Shown here piece after piece: positions 1-7,172 of a stretch of 8,513 bases of DNA. The stretch comes from Chitinophagaceae bacterium (lineage in GTDB: Bacteria > Bacteroidota > Bacteroidia > Chitinophagales > Chitinophagaceae), in the NCBI GenBank assembly GCA_025924755.1, contig JAICHT010000147.1:1-8513 (forward strand), in the 5' to 3' direction. The notes below the pieces were generated by a model. The model was not told the origin of the DNA. It saw only the letters and a program-made list of their open reading frames with translations, and made no database searches. Position 1 is the stretch's first letter; every line of letters begins with the position of its first letter. The translations under genes and the position numbers were made by a program.

Positions 1-286
1 TGCTATATCAGCCTTTCCCTATACACCAGAATATTCGATGCAGGCACTCCGGCATTTTTATTATGATCTTGGTGATAAGATATGGGGTGAATATGGCTTT
101 GTGGATGCGTTTGACGAAACAGAAAACTGGTATGCCAAATCCTACCTGGCTATTGACCAGGGGCCGGAAATAGTGATGATCGAGAATTACCGCAGCGGCC
201 TTTTATGGAAACTGTTTATGAGTTGCCCGGAAGTGCAAAATGGATTAAAGAAACTAGGTTTTACAAGTCCTTCATTCAACAAGTAA
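1..286 (+). CDS. GH144 / glucoamylase-like glycosidase, C-terminal fragment (gene cut by window edge)
   Basis: This is the last ~94 codons of a gene that begins upstream. The frame is open from base 2 and ends at TAA 284-286. The ATG at 38 is internal, because the residues before it (AISAFPYTPEYS) match the equivalent stretch of the next gene (ALASFPYTPAES). Over the shared C-terminus about half the residues are identical to the downstream enzyme, including FPYTP, WGxYGFxDAF, VMIENYRSGL and QNGLKKL. It is therefore the end of the (alpha/alpha)6-barrel glycoamylase-like domain (Pfam Glycoamylase, CAZy GH144 and relatives). Characterised GH144 enzymes hydrolyse beta-1,2-glucan. The gene lies 10 bp before its paralogue and is probably in the same operon. 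The catalytic region is outside the window, so activity cannot be judged from this fragment. The family call is firm; the substrate is inferred. Confidence 0.88.
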   Translation, partial: AISAFPYTPEYSMQALRHFYYDLGDKIWGEYGFVDAFDETENWYAKSYLAIDQGPEIVMIENYRSGLLWKLFMSCPEVQNGLKKLGFTSPSFNK

Positions 287-296
287 ATAACTTACT

Positions 297-2447
297 ATGT
301 ATAAGCTTGCCTGGTTCATTTTGCTGTGCAATACTATAAAAGCACAGGAGCCTTTGTATGATAAGGTTTTTTTCGACAACAGCCCGATGGTCGGTAATTA
401 TTTTTACAGTGCCACTTCTTATACAGCGCCAAGCTGGGTTGAGAACAGCAATCAAAAACTGCCTGTCAGTAGTCAGCTATTTTTTACACCGGGCAATTCG
501 CTGGTGCTTACGTATGTATCCGCACCCAAAGGTGTATGGCAGGCAAAAGTGTTATACCATCCCTTGCGGGGAATGGACTTCTTCAAACCGGCTACACAGT
601 TGGTTTTTCGTTTATTCATTAAATCCAATACCAGTATAAATGAACTGCCTTCAATTGCTATTGCTAAAGACAAGGAGCAAATTTCTTCCTTTTTGCCGTT
701 GCAAAATTTTATTCCGAATTATCAAAAAGATCAATGGCTTACCGTACGGATTCCATTACAAAACTTTAAGAATTGGAAAGATGTAAATGCTATTAATACC
801 ATCCTGTTTCAGCAACAATCATCCGACAGCAAAGAGCATCATTTGTACCTGGATCAAATAGAATTGTTGCCCACAATCGCTTCCAATACAAAAGCAATAC
901 CTCCACCTGTTATTACAGCAAAAGGATATGAAAAGCATGTAAACATTGCGTGGGAAAAGATCACCGATACTACCGTTAAATACATCCAGGTATATCGCTC
1001 CGCCGATGGAAAACAATTTTATCCGGTAGGCATACAACCGCCATGGTTTAACCGCTATGCTGATTTCACCGACACGATAAATCATAACTTTTATTACAAG
1101 ATCAGTTTATTAAATGCGGATTATAAAGAATCTGCATTCTCTAATATAGCAACTGCGGCTACGCATCCAATGACCGATGAGCAATTACTGGATATGGTGC
1201 AGGAAGCTTCATTTCGCTATTATTGGGAAGGCGCGGAAACCAATAGTGGCTTAGCTTTAGAGGATGTTCCAGGGCGGCAGCATATGATAGCCTGCGGCGC
1301 TTCCGGCTTTGGCATCATGGCAATTATAGCTGGTACCGAAAGAGGCTTTATTACTCACCAGCAAGCAGTGGAACGTTTTGAACGGATTACTTCCTTCCTG
1401 GAAAAAGCAGAAAAATTTCATGGGGCGTTTTCTCATTTTATGGATGGAACTACCAGCAAAGTAATTCCGTTTTTTGGTGAAAAAGATAATGGCGGCGACC
1501 TGGTGGAAACTTCTTTTTTGATACAGGGCTTATTAGTAGCACAACAATATTTTAATAAGGATAACGAGGCTGAAAAAAATATCCGGAACAGGATCGAGCA
1601 GATATGGAAAGGAGTAGAATGGGATTGGTATAGAAAAGAAAAAGACAGCAAATTCTTGTATTGGCACTGGTCGCCAGACAAAGCCTGGGTACTGAACCAT
1701 AAATTAATTGGCTATAACGAAACGATGATCACGTATATATTAGCGATAGCTTCACCCACACATTCCATACCAGCCAGTATGTATTATACCGGCTTTGCCA
1801 GCCAAAGCGAAGAGGCACAAAAGTACCGCAGCGACTGGGGAGAAACCACTGACGGATCACACTTTACCAACGGAAATACTTACTATGGAATTCCACTAAA
1901 AGTTGGCGTGTCAGATGGCGGCCCGTTGTTTTTTGAGCATTATTCTTTTATGGCGCTTGACCCGCACCAGATGCAGGATGCATACACCAATTACTTTACC
2001 AACAACCAGCATATTGCCTTAATTAATTACCGTTATTGTGTTGAAAATCCGGGCAGGCATATAGGCTATGGAAAAGACAACTGGGGACTGACCGCAAGTG
2101 ATGGCTTCTGGCATTATTCGGCTAACGAACCGGTTGCAAAAAAAGATGAAGGAAAGATGACACCCACAGGCGCTTTGGCTTCGTTTCCCTATACTCCCGC
2201 AGAATCCATGGCTGCATTGAAAAATTACTACCGCAATTATGGAAAGTTTCTCTGGGGTGCATATGGCTTTAAGGATGCATTTAATTTGGATAGCAACTGG
2301 TGTTCAGAAATATATATGGGCCTGAACCAGGCTCCTGTAGTGGTGATGATTGAAAACTACCGGAGCGGTTTAATATGGAAACTGTTTATGAAAGCAGCTG
2401 ATATTCAAAATGGATTGAAGAAACTGGCAGCTACAAAACCACAGTAA
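297..2447 (+). CDS. Secreted GH144-type endo-/exo-beta-1,2-glucanase candidate (glucoamylase family protein) with N-terminal accessory domains
   Basis: This 716-residue exported glycosidase has a short signal peptide (residues 1-16, cleavage likely IKA|QE). A beta-rich region at ~17-196 resembles a carbohydrate-binding or jelly-roll module. A fibronectin-III-like domain follows at ~202-291 (PPPVITA start, VNIAW, IQVYRS, YYKI). The glycoamylase-like domain runs from ~292 (MTDEQLLDMVQEASFRYYW) to the end. Candidate acidic catalytic residues are D401 and E404 in GGDLVET and E475 in GYNET. Their spacing resembles the D/E/E set I recall for the Chitinophaga pinensis GH144 enzyme. Other family marks are HFMDG, SDGGPLFFEHYSFM, NWGLTASDG and ENYRSGL. 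Characterised GH144 enzymes have roughly 430-450 residues, so the N-terminal ~290 residues are extra. It follows a paralogue by 10 bp and precedes an esterase and a GH3 enzyme. No Shine-Dalgarno is seen; this start gives the signal peptide. A related non-beta-1,2 specificity is possible. Confidence 0.87.
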   Translation: MYKLAWFILLCNTIKAQEPLYDKVFFDNSPMVGNYFYSATSYTAPSWVENSNQKLPVSSQLFFTPGNSLVLTYVSAPKGVWQAKVLYHPLRGMDFFKPATQLVFRLFIKSNTSINELPSIAIAKDKEQISSFLPLQNFIPNYQKDQWLTVRIPLQNFKNWKDVNAINTILFQQQSSDSKEHHLYLDQIELLPTIASNTKAIPPPVITAKGYEKHVNIAWEKITDTTVKYIQVYRSADGKQFYPVGIQPPWFNRYADFTDTINHNFYYKISLLNADYKESAFSNIATAATHPMTDEQLLDMVQEASFRYYWEGAETNSGLALEDVPGRQHMIACGASGFGIMAIIAGTERGFITHQQAVERFERITSFLEKAEKFHGAFSHFMDGTTSKVIPFFGEKDNGGDLVETSFLIQGLLVAQQYFNKDNEAEKNIRNRIEQIWKGVEWDWYRKEKDSKFLYWHWSPDKAWVLNHKLIGYNETMITYILAIASPTHSIPASMYYTGFASQSEEAQKYRSDWGETTDGSHFTNGNTYYGIPLKVGVSDGGPLFFEHYSFMALDPHQMQDAYTNYFTNNQHIALINYRYCVENPGRHIGYGKDNWGLTASDGFWHYSANEPVAKKDEGKMTPTGALASFPYTPAESMAALKNYYRNYGKFLWGAYGFKDAFNLDSNWCSEIYMGLNQAPVVVMIENYRSGLIWKLFMKAADIQNGLKKLAATKPQ

Positions 2448-2554
2448 AAATTGTAATGGAAGATCGCTTCAGCAGACGACAAATAAACTTTTGATTTTTT
2501 ACCAACAAACCAGATAACCATTTAGTAACAATAAATTTTAAGTAGCTTAACGAT

Positions 2555-3220
2555 ATGAAAAAACTATTGTTTGCTTTTTGCATAGGCCTATGCTTTTTTT
2601 CTTATCATAATGCCGCTGCACAACAACCTCCTTTTTGGAACGAGATACAAACGTTCAAAAAGCAGGACAGCGCTCACTTTCCACAGAAAGGTGCCATCGA
2701 ATTTGTAGGAAGTTCTTCTTTTGAAAAATGGCACGATGTGCAGGATTATTTTCCAGGCTACCCTATTATCAACCGTGGTTTTGGCGGCTCATCTTTGCCC
2801 GATGTGATACGCTATACCAATGATATTATTATTCCTTATCAGCCTAAGCAAATTGTAATTTATTGTGGCGATAATGACCTGGCTGCATCCAATACGGTAA
2901 CGGCGGATACGGTGTTTCAACGCTTTCAGCAATTGTTTCAAAACATCAGGGATAGCCTGCCAAATGCATCGGTTGTTTTCGTTTCTATTAAGCCCAGTCC
3001 AAGCCGTGCACAGCTAATGCCGCAAATGGAAAAAGCGAATACGCTTATTAAGAATTTTTTGCAAAAGCAACCCAATACCGCTTTTGTTGATGTATATCAT
3101 TTAATGCTGACTCCTAACGGCCAACCGAATAAAGATCTATTTATTGAAGACCAACTGCACATGAATAAAGAGGGCTATGCCATCTGGCAAAAAGCAATAC
3201 GACCTTACCTGCTAAAATAA
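2555..3220 (+). CDS. Secreted SGNH/GDSL-type esterase
   Basis: This 221-residue protein has a signal peptide (MKKLLFAFCIGLC..., cleavage after A22, AAA|QQ). All four SGNH blocks are visible. Block I is VGSSSFEKW with S54 as probable nucleophile, replacing the classical GDS by GSS. Block II is NRGFGGSS with G75. Block III is GDND with N107. Block V is DQLHMN with D199 and H202. Length and layout fit the GDSL_2/PAF-acetylhydrolase-like subgroup, which hydrolyses acyl esters. It sits between the GH144 genes and the GH3 gene, 14 bp before the latter, so the natural substrate is probably an acyl group on the same glycan, acting in the periplasm or at the cell surface. The 107-bp gap before it (2448-2554) is AT-rich and shows no convincing terminator or promoter, so it is probably co-transcribed with the GH144 genes. 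The fold is well supported; the substrate is inferred. Confidence 0.88.
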   Translation: MKKLLFAFCIGLCFFSYHNAAAQQPPFWNEIQTFKKQDSAHFPQKGAIEFVGSSSFEKWHDVQDYFPGYPIINRGFGGSSLPDVIRYTNDIIIPYQPKQIVIYCGDNDLAASNTVTADTVFQRFQQLFQNIRDSLPNASVVFVSIKPSPSRAQLMPQMEKANTLIKNFLQKQPNTAFVDVYHLMLTPNGQPNKDLFIEDQLHMNKEGYAIWQKAIRPYLLK

Positions 3221-3234
3221 TAAACCATACTATA

Positions 3235-5514
3235 ATGAAAGGGATAAAGAATATTGGAATACTTATATTATCCAGTGCTTGTTTACAGCTTTCTGCACAG
3301 GACGCAAAAATGAACACCTACGTCAGCAACTTAATGAGCAGAATGACATTGGAGGAAAAGATCGGGCAGCTAAACCTGGTTACTCCCGGTGGCGGCGTAG
3401 CTACAGGTGCAGTCGTAAGCCAGGGTGTAGAAGATAATATCCGCAAAGGCCTGGTAGGCGGGTTGTTTGGGATTTATGGCCCGGAAAAAGTACGTAAAGC
3501 ACAGGACCTGGCGGTTAAAAATTCACGGCTGCATATTCCGCTGATTTTCGGGTTGGATGTGATACACGGACACAAAACTATGTTCCCGATTCCGTTAGGC
3601 TTATCATGCACCTGGGATACAGCACTTATTGAAAAAAGTGCCCGTATTGCAGCTACAGAGGCCAGTGCCGATGGGTTGAACTGGGCCTTCTCTCCTATGG
3701 TAGATATTGCCCGCGACCCACGATGGGGGCGTATTTCAGAAGGTGGCGGCGAAGACCCGTATTTAGGTTCGCTGATTGCCAAAGCTATGGTAAGAGGCTA
3801 CCAGGGAAATGATCTGACAAAGAATAATACCATCATGGCTTGTGTAAAGCACTTTGCATTATATGGTGCCGCAGAAGCCGGAAGAGAATATAACACCGTA
3901 GATATGAGCCGCATTCAAATGTATCAATATTACCTGCCACCGTATAAAGCCGCAGTAGATGCCGGTGTGGGCAGCGTAATGAGCTCATTTAATGTAGTAG
4001 ATGGTATTCCGGCTACAGCGAACAAATGGTTATTGACTGATTTATTGCGCAAGCAATGGGGCTTTAAAGGTTTTGTAGTATCGGACTATACATCGGTGAA
4101 TGAAATGACGGCGCATGGTATGGGCGATTTACAAACGGTTTCAGCACTTGCTTTAAAAGCCGGGCTGGATATGGATATGGTAGGCGAAGGCTTTTTAACC
4201 ACCTTAAAAAAATCATTAAGTGAAGGCAAGATTACGCAAGCTAATATTGATGCTGCCTGCCGCCGAATACTGGAAGCAAAATACAAACTCGGGCTATTTG
4301 ATGACCCATATCGCTATATTACAGAAGACCGGCCAGCCAAAGAAATCATGACCGATGAAACCCGTGCTGCAGCCCGTGAAATTGCCTCCCATTCTTTCGT
4401 ATTACTGAAAAACAAGAACCAGGTGTTGCCTTTAAAAAAATCTGGTACTATTGCCCTGATTGGTCCGCTAGCCAACAATAAAAGAAATATGCTGGGTACA
4501 TGGACGATTGCCGGTGATTTCAATAAATCGGTAACGATAATGGAAGGCATTAAAAATGTAGCATCTGGTATTACCATCAAATATGCTAAAGGTGCTAATA
4601 TCACCGACGATACCACTTTTGCAAAGCATGTAAATGCACTGGGGGTAGAAGTAGAAACCGACGCACATACCCCACAGGAGTTATTGAACGAAGCAGTAGC
4701 CACGGCTAACCAATCTGACGTGGTGGTAGCCGTATTGGGAGAGGCGGCTGATATGGCCGGCGAGTCGTCCAGCCGCTCTGATATTAGTCTTCCCGAAAGC
4801 CAGCAGAACTTACTGAAAGCTTTAGTAAAAACAGGCAAGCCGGTTGTGCTGGTATTGTTTAATGGACGGCCGCTGACCTTGCCGTGGGAAAATGCAAATG
4901 TGCCCGCGATCCTGGATGTTTGGTTTGGCGGCACGGAAGCCGGCAATGCTATTGCTGACGTACTATTCGGTAATTACAACCCATCCGGAAAACTAACCAC
5001 TACATTTCCGCAAAGCGTAGGGCAAATTCCACTTTATTATAATCATAAAAATACCGGCCGCCCATATGAAGAAAATGGCCCTACTAAATTCAAATCCGAT
5101 TACCTGGATATATCAAATGACCCGGTGTATCCATTTGGATATGGCCTCAGTTATACCACCTTTTCCTACAGCGATATTCATCTAAACAAAAGCACTATAA
5201 AACCATCTGAAACCCTGAGTATATCTACTACTGTTACCAATACTGGAAATTATGATGGTGAAGAAACGGCACAACTGTATATTCAGGATGTAGCAGCCAG
5301 CGTAACACAGCCGGTTAAAGAACTGAAGAAATTTCAAAAAGTATTTTTACATAAAGGCGAGAGCAAAGAAGTGACGTTTACGCTAAACGTAAATGATTTA
5401 AAATTCTACAATTCCGATTTAAAAATGATATACGAACCCGGCCAGTTTAACGTGTTTGTAGGCGGTAACAGCCGCGATGTAAAACAAGCTTCTTTTTCAT
5501 TAACGGCGCATTAA
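3235..5514 (+). CDS. bglX: Periplasmic GH3 beta-glucosidase, BglX type
   Basis: This 759-residue enzyme releases glucose from the non-reducing end of beta-glucosides by a retaining mechanism. It has a signal peptide (cleavage near A21, LSA|QD). The (beta/alpha)8 domain includes MTLEEKIGQ, IPLIFGLDVIHGH, RWGRISEGGGEDPYLGS and VKHFALYG, with the nucleophile D284 in VVSDYTSV. The alpha/beta-sandwich domain carries VLLKNKNQVLPL and the probable acid/base E510 in MAGESSSRSD, which aligns with MAHEASSR of E. coli BglX. A C-terminal fibronectin-III-like domain (~650-755) contains GEETAQLYIQD and PVKELKKFQKV. The length is normal for BglX. A cysteine at 16 lies in SSAC, a poor lipobox, so a soluble periplasmic form is more likely than a lipoprotein. 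It is the last gene of the cluster, directly before a hairpin terminator. With GH144 neighbours, sophorose and longer beta-1,2-gluco-oligosaccharides are the likely substrates; that specificity is inferred, while GH3 membership is certain. Confidence 0.95.
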   Translation: MKGIKNIGILILSSACLQLSAQDAKMNTYVSNLMSRMTLEEKIGQLNLVTPGGGVATGAVVSQGVEDNIRKGLVGGLFGIYGPEKVRKAQDLAVKNSRLHIPLIFGLDVIHGHKTMFPIPLGLSCTWDTALIEKSARIAATEASADGLNWAFSPMVDIARDPRWGRISEGGGEDPYLGSLIAKAMVRGYQGNDLTKNNTIMACVKHFALYGAAEAGREYNTVDMSRIQMYQYYLPPYKAAVDAGVGSVMSSFNVVDGIPATANKWLLTDLLRKQWGFKGFVVSDYTSVNEMTAHGMGDLQTVSALALKAGLDMDMVGEGFLTTLKKSLSEGKITQANIDAACRRILEAKYKLGLFDDPYRYITEDRPAKEIMTDETRAAAREIASHSFVLLKNKNQVLPLKKSGTIALIGPLANNKRNMLGTWTIAGDFNKSVTIMEGIKNVASGITIKYAKGANITDDTTFAKHVNALGVEVETDAHTPQELLNEAVATANQSDVVVAVLGEAADMAGESSSRSDISLPESQQNLLKALVKTGKPVVLVLFNGRPLTLPWENANVPAILDVWFGGTEAGNAIADVLFGNYNPSGKLTTTFPQSVGQIPLYYNHKNTGRPYEENGPTKFKSDYLDISNDPVYPFGYGLSYTTFSYSDIHLNKSTIKPSETLSISTTVTNTGNYDGEETAQLYIQDVAASVTQPVKELKKFQKVFLHKGESKEVTFTLNVNDLKFYNSDLKMIYEPGQFNVFVGGNSRDVKQASFSLTAH

Positions 5515-5538
5515 TTTGACAGTACATAAAATGCAGAT

Positions 5539-5583
5539 AATACCACAGGTAGTTTCAGTTTATGAATAGCTGCCTGTGGTATT
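5539..5583. terminator. Hairpin terminator after bglX
   Basis: An 11-bp perfect inverted repeat (AATACCACAGG at 5539-5549 and CCTGTGGTATT at 5573-5583) extends by one G-T pair and two further pairs to a 14-bp stem with a 17-base loop. The right arm runs into TTTT (5582-5585). It begins 24 bases after the bglX stop codon, as expected for an intrinsic terminator. The T tract is short, so termination may be partial. It separates the glycosidase cluster from the next transcription unit. Confidence 0.75.
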
Positions 5584-5616
5584 TTGCCTTCAGCGAAAAC
5601 ATATTTCTTCTTTTCG

Positions 5617-5647
5617 TTTCACATCTAGCGCCAAAATGTTAGATTTG
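5617..5647 (+). promoter_or_regulatory. Bacteroidota-type sigma-ABfr promoter for the porin/PBP/cyclase unit
   Basis: TAGATTTG at 5640-5647 matches the Bacteroidota -7 consensus TAnnTTTG at every fixed base. TTTC at 5617-5620, exactly 19 bases upstream, matches three of four bases of the -33 TTTG element. Transcription would start near 5653, giving a leader of about 20 bases before the ATG at 5673. The site lies just after the terminator, where a promoter is expected. Confidence 0.65.
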
Positions 5648-5672
5648 TTACAACTTAACTGCTTGTGGTACT

Positions 5673-6680
5673 ATGAAGAAACTTCTTTTAACCCCACTTT
5701 TTTTACTATCGATCCTTTTATATAAAAACGGACAGGCGCAAAACACGCAAATAAGAGGATTTGCAGATGCGGAAACTAACTTGCAACAAAATAAAGTATC
5801 TTTTGGTTTAGGTGAGCAGGATTTGTTTATTACTTCCGAATTAAACGACCGGTTTTCTTTTTTAGGCGAAAGTGTTTTTAAGTTTACGCCCCAATCGCCT
5901 ACCACATTTAGCGTTAGTGTCGAACGCATTGTACTTAAATACAATTTTTCAGGTAATAATAATATCCTGTTGGGCAAGCACCACACACCTATCAATTACT
6001 GGAACGATACGTATCATCACGGCCGCGTTTTTTTTCCTACTATTGAACGTCCGCTGCTGTTTGCTCAAAACTTTATTCCGCTGCATACTACCGGCGCCAG
6101 CATACAAGGCCACGATCTGGGAAATTTGCGTTTTGGTTACGATTTTTTGGTGGGTAATGGTATTGGTTCCGGCGATGTTGAGGATAATGACAAATATAAA
6201 TCCATTACTGCCGCCGTACATATTAAACCAGTTGATGCACTTCGCCTTGGGGTCTCCTATTACCGCGATGTTATATCCAAAGGTGCCCGAACGCATGAGG
6301 GCGATTTAATAAACTGGAAAATCGACCAGCAGTTGGCAACCGGCTCTATAGCATACTTTGGTAAAAAATTTGAACTTTTAACCGAAGGCACTTTTGCTTT
6401 TGATAAATCGGATACAACCGGAACGCAGCGAAACTTTGCAGGCTATGCATATGGTGGCATAAAAGTTACCGAAAAATGGGTGCCTTATGTACGATATGAT
6501 TATTTAAACTATGCAAACAAAGAGGTGTTTTTTCACAAGAACAATACGAAAGCTATTGTGGCAGGCATCCGGTATATTATCAATTACCTGGCCGTAGTAA
6601 AGCTGGAATATGAACATGACAATACCCAACTGCTAGGTGAAACCAATAAGCTTACGGCGCAGGTGGCTGTCGGATTTTAA
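5673..6680 (+). CDS. Outer-membrane beta-barrel (porin-like) protein
   Basis: This 335-residue protein has a signal peptide (MKKLLLTPLFLLS..., cleavage GQA|QN after residue 22). After that comes a series of amphipathic beta-strands alternating hydrophobic and polar residues with many aromatics at strand ends (e.g. IRGFADAETNL, FSFLGESVFKF, LRLGVSYYRD, WVPYVRYDYLNY, LAVVKLEYEH). The chain ends in phenylalanine (QVAVGF), the usual terminal BAM recognition residue. There is no plug or TonB box, so it is a simple barrel rather than a SusC-type receptor. Length fits a 14-16-strand porin; the exact family and solute are not recognised. It is first in a unit with a PstS-like protein 19 bp downstream and a membrane cyclase after that, under the promoter at 5617-5647. 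This suggests it admits the solute sensed by the other two. The start is supported by the signal peptide; no Shine-Dalgarno is seen. Confidence 0.8.
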   Translation: MKKLLLTPLFLLSILLYKNGQAQNTQIRGFADAETNLQQNKVSFGLGEQDLFITSELNDRFSFLGESVFKFTPQSPTTFSVSVERIVLKYNFSGNNNILLGKHHTPINYWNDTYHHGRVFFPTIERPLLFAQNFIPLHTTGASIQGHDLGNLRFGYDFLVGNGIGSGDVEDNDKYKSITAAVHIKPVDALRLGVSYYRDVISKGARTHEGDLINWKIDQQLATGSIAYFGKKFELLTEGTFAFDKSDTTGTQRNFAGYAYGGIKVTEKWVPYVRYDYLNYANKEVFFHKNNTKAIVAGIRYIINYLAVVKLEYEHDNTQLLGETNKLTAQVAVGF

Positions 6681-6699
6681 AATTATAAATCAGTAGTTC

Positions 6700-7137
6700 A
6701 TGCACTATAAACTTCTTTTATTTTTTATATTACTATCCACTGCTTTTGGGGTTCAGGCACAAGATGCGGAACTTACCGTGATATCGAACAATAAAGGAGC
6801 GCCATCAGAATTAAAAATGACGATGCTAAAGTCCATCTTCAAAGGAGAAAAACAACGGTGGCCGGATGGCACCAAAGTAATTATAGCGCTTATGAAAACC
6901 AGTACGCCTATTGGTAGTACTACTTCTAAAAAAATTTATGACATGAGTGGCGATGAGTTGAATAAATTTTGGCTAGCATTGGTTTTTCAGGGCAAAGCGC
7001 AGGCACCCGCTTTTTTTAATACTGAAAGTGACCTGGAAAATTTTGTTTCGCAAACACCCGGCGCTATCGGCATTACCGGACTTACCAACAATACAAACAA
7101 TAAATCGATTTTAATAGACGGCAAAAAGTCACTCTGA
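6700..7137 (+). CDS. Short PstS-like periplasmic substrate-binding protein
   Basis: This 145-residue protein has a signal peptide (MHYKLLLFFILLS..., cleavage VQA|QD after residue 20), leaving a mature chain of ~125 residues. It resembles the PBP-like/PstS family (Pfam PBP_like, PF12849 group): LKSIFKGEKQRWPDGTKV corresponds to the usual iFxGk..xWxdG segment, FWLALVFQGKAQAP to a conserved segment of short family members, and TPGAIGITG to the family's xPGAIGYv turn. Full PstS proteins have roughly 270-340 residues in two lobes. Here the N-terminal segment carrying the first anion-binding loop is missing, so this is a naturally short member rather than an obvious truncation: it has its own signal peptide and a clean stop. 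No ABC permease or ATPase gene is adjacent. Its place between a porin and a membrane cyclase suggests a sensing partner rather than a transporter subunit. The ligand is unknown; phosphate or another oxyanion is only a family-based guess. Confidence 0.8.
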   Translation: MHYKLLLFFILLSTAFGVQAQDAELTVISNNKGAPSELKMTMLKSIFKGEKQRWPDGTKVIIALMKTSTPIGSTTSKKIYDMSGDELNKFWLALVFQGKAQAPAFFNTESDLENFVSQTPGAIGITGLTNNTNNKSILIDGKKSL

Positions 7138-7172
7138 TAAAAATTCACGCTGCGGTTTTGCACGATTAATAC

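Noticed and set aside
38..286. An 82-codon small gene starting at ATG 38.
   Set aside because: The frame stays open to the window edge and the residues before the ATG are homologous to the paralogue, so it is the end of a larger gene.
2448..2554. A possible promoter in the gap before the esterase gene (AACTTTTG at 2486-2493, or TAAATTTT at 2532-2539).
   Set aside because: Each misses one fixed base of TAnnTTTG and neither has a TTG-type -33 element at 19-21 bases. Only a trivial 4-bp hairpin (GAAG/CTTC) is present, so no terminator is supported either.
3235..3300. Lipoprotein signal in BglX (cysteine 16).
   Set aside because: The residues before the cysteine (SSA) lack the hydrophobic -3 residue of a lipobox, and a normal signal peptidase I site (LSA|QD) follows.
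4314..4946. A 210-codon reading frame on the minus strand inside bglX.
   Set aside because: It lies fully inside a well-conserved GH3 gene, its translation is serine/alanine-rich with no recognisable domain, and it is a codon-bias shadow.
5872..6309. A 145-codon + strand frame and an overlapping minus-strand 115-codon frame (5949-6296) within the porin gene.
   Set aside because: Both are in other frames of a gene with a good signal peptide and barrel pattern; neither has a start context or family features.
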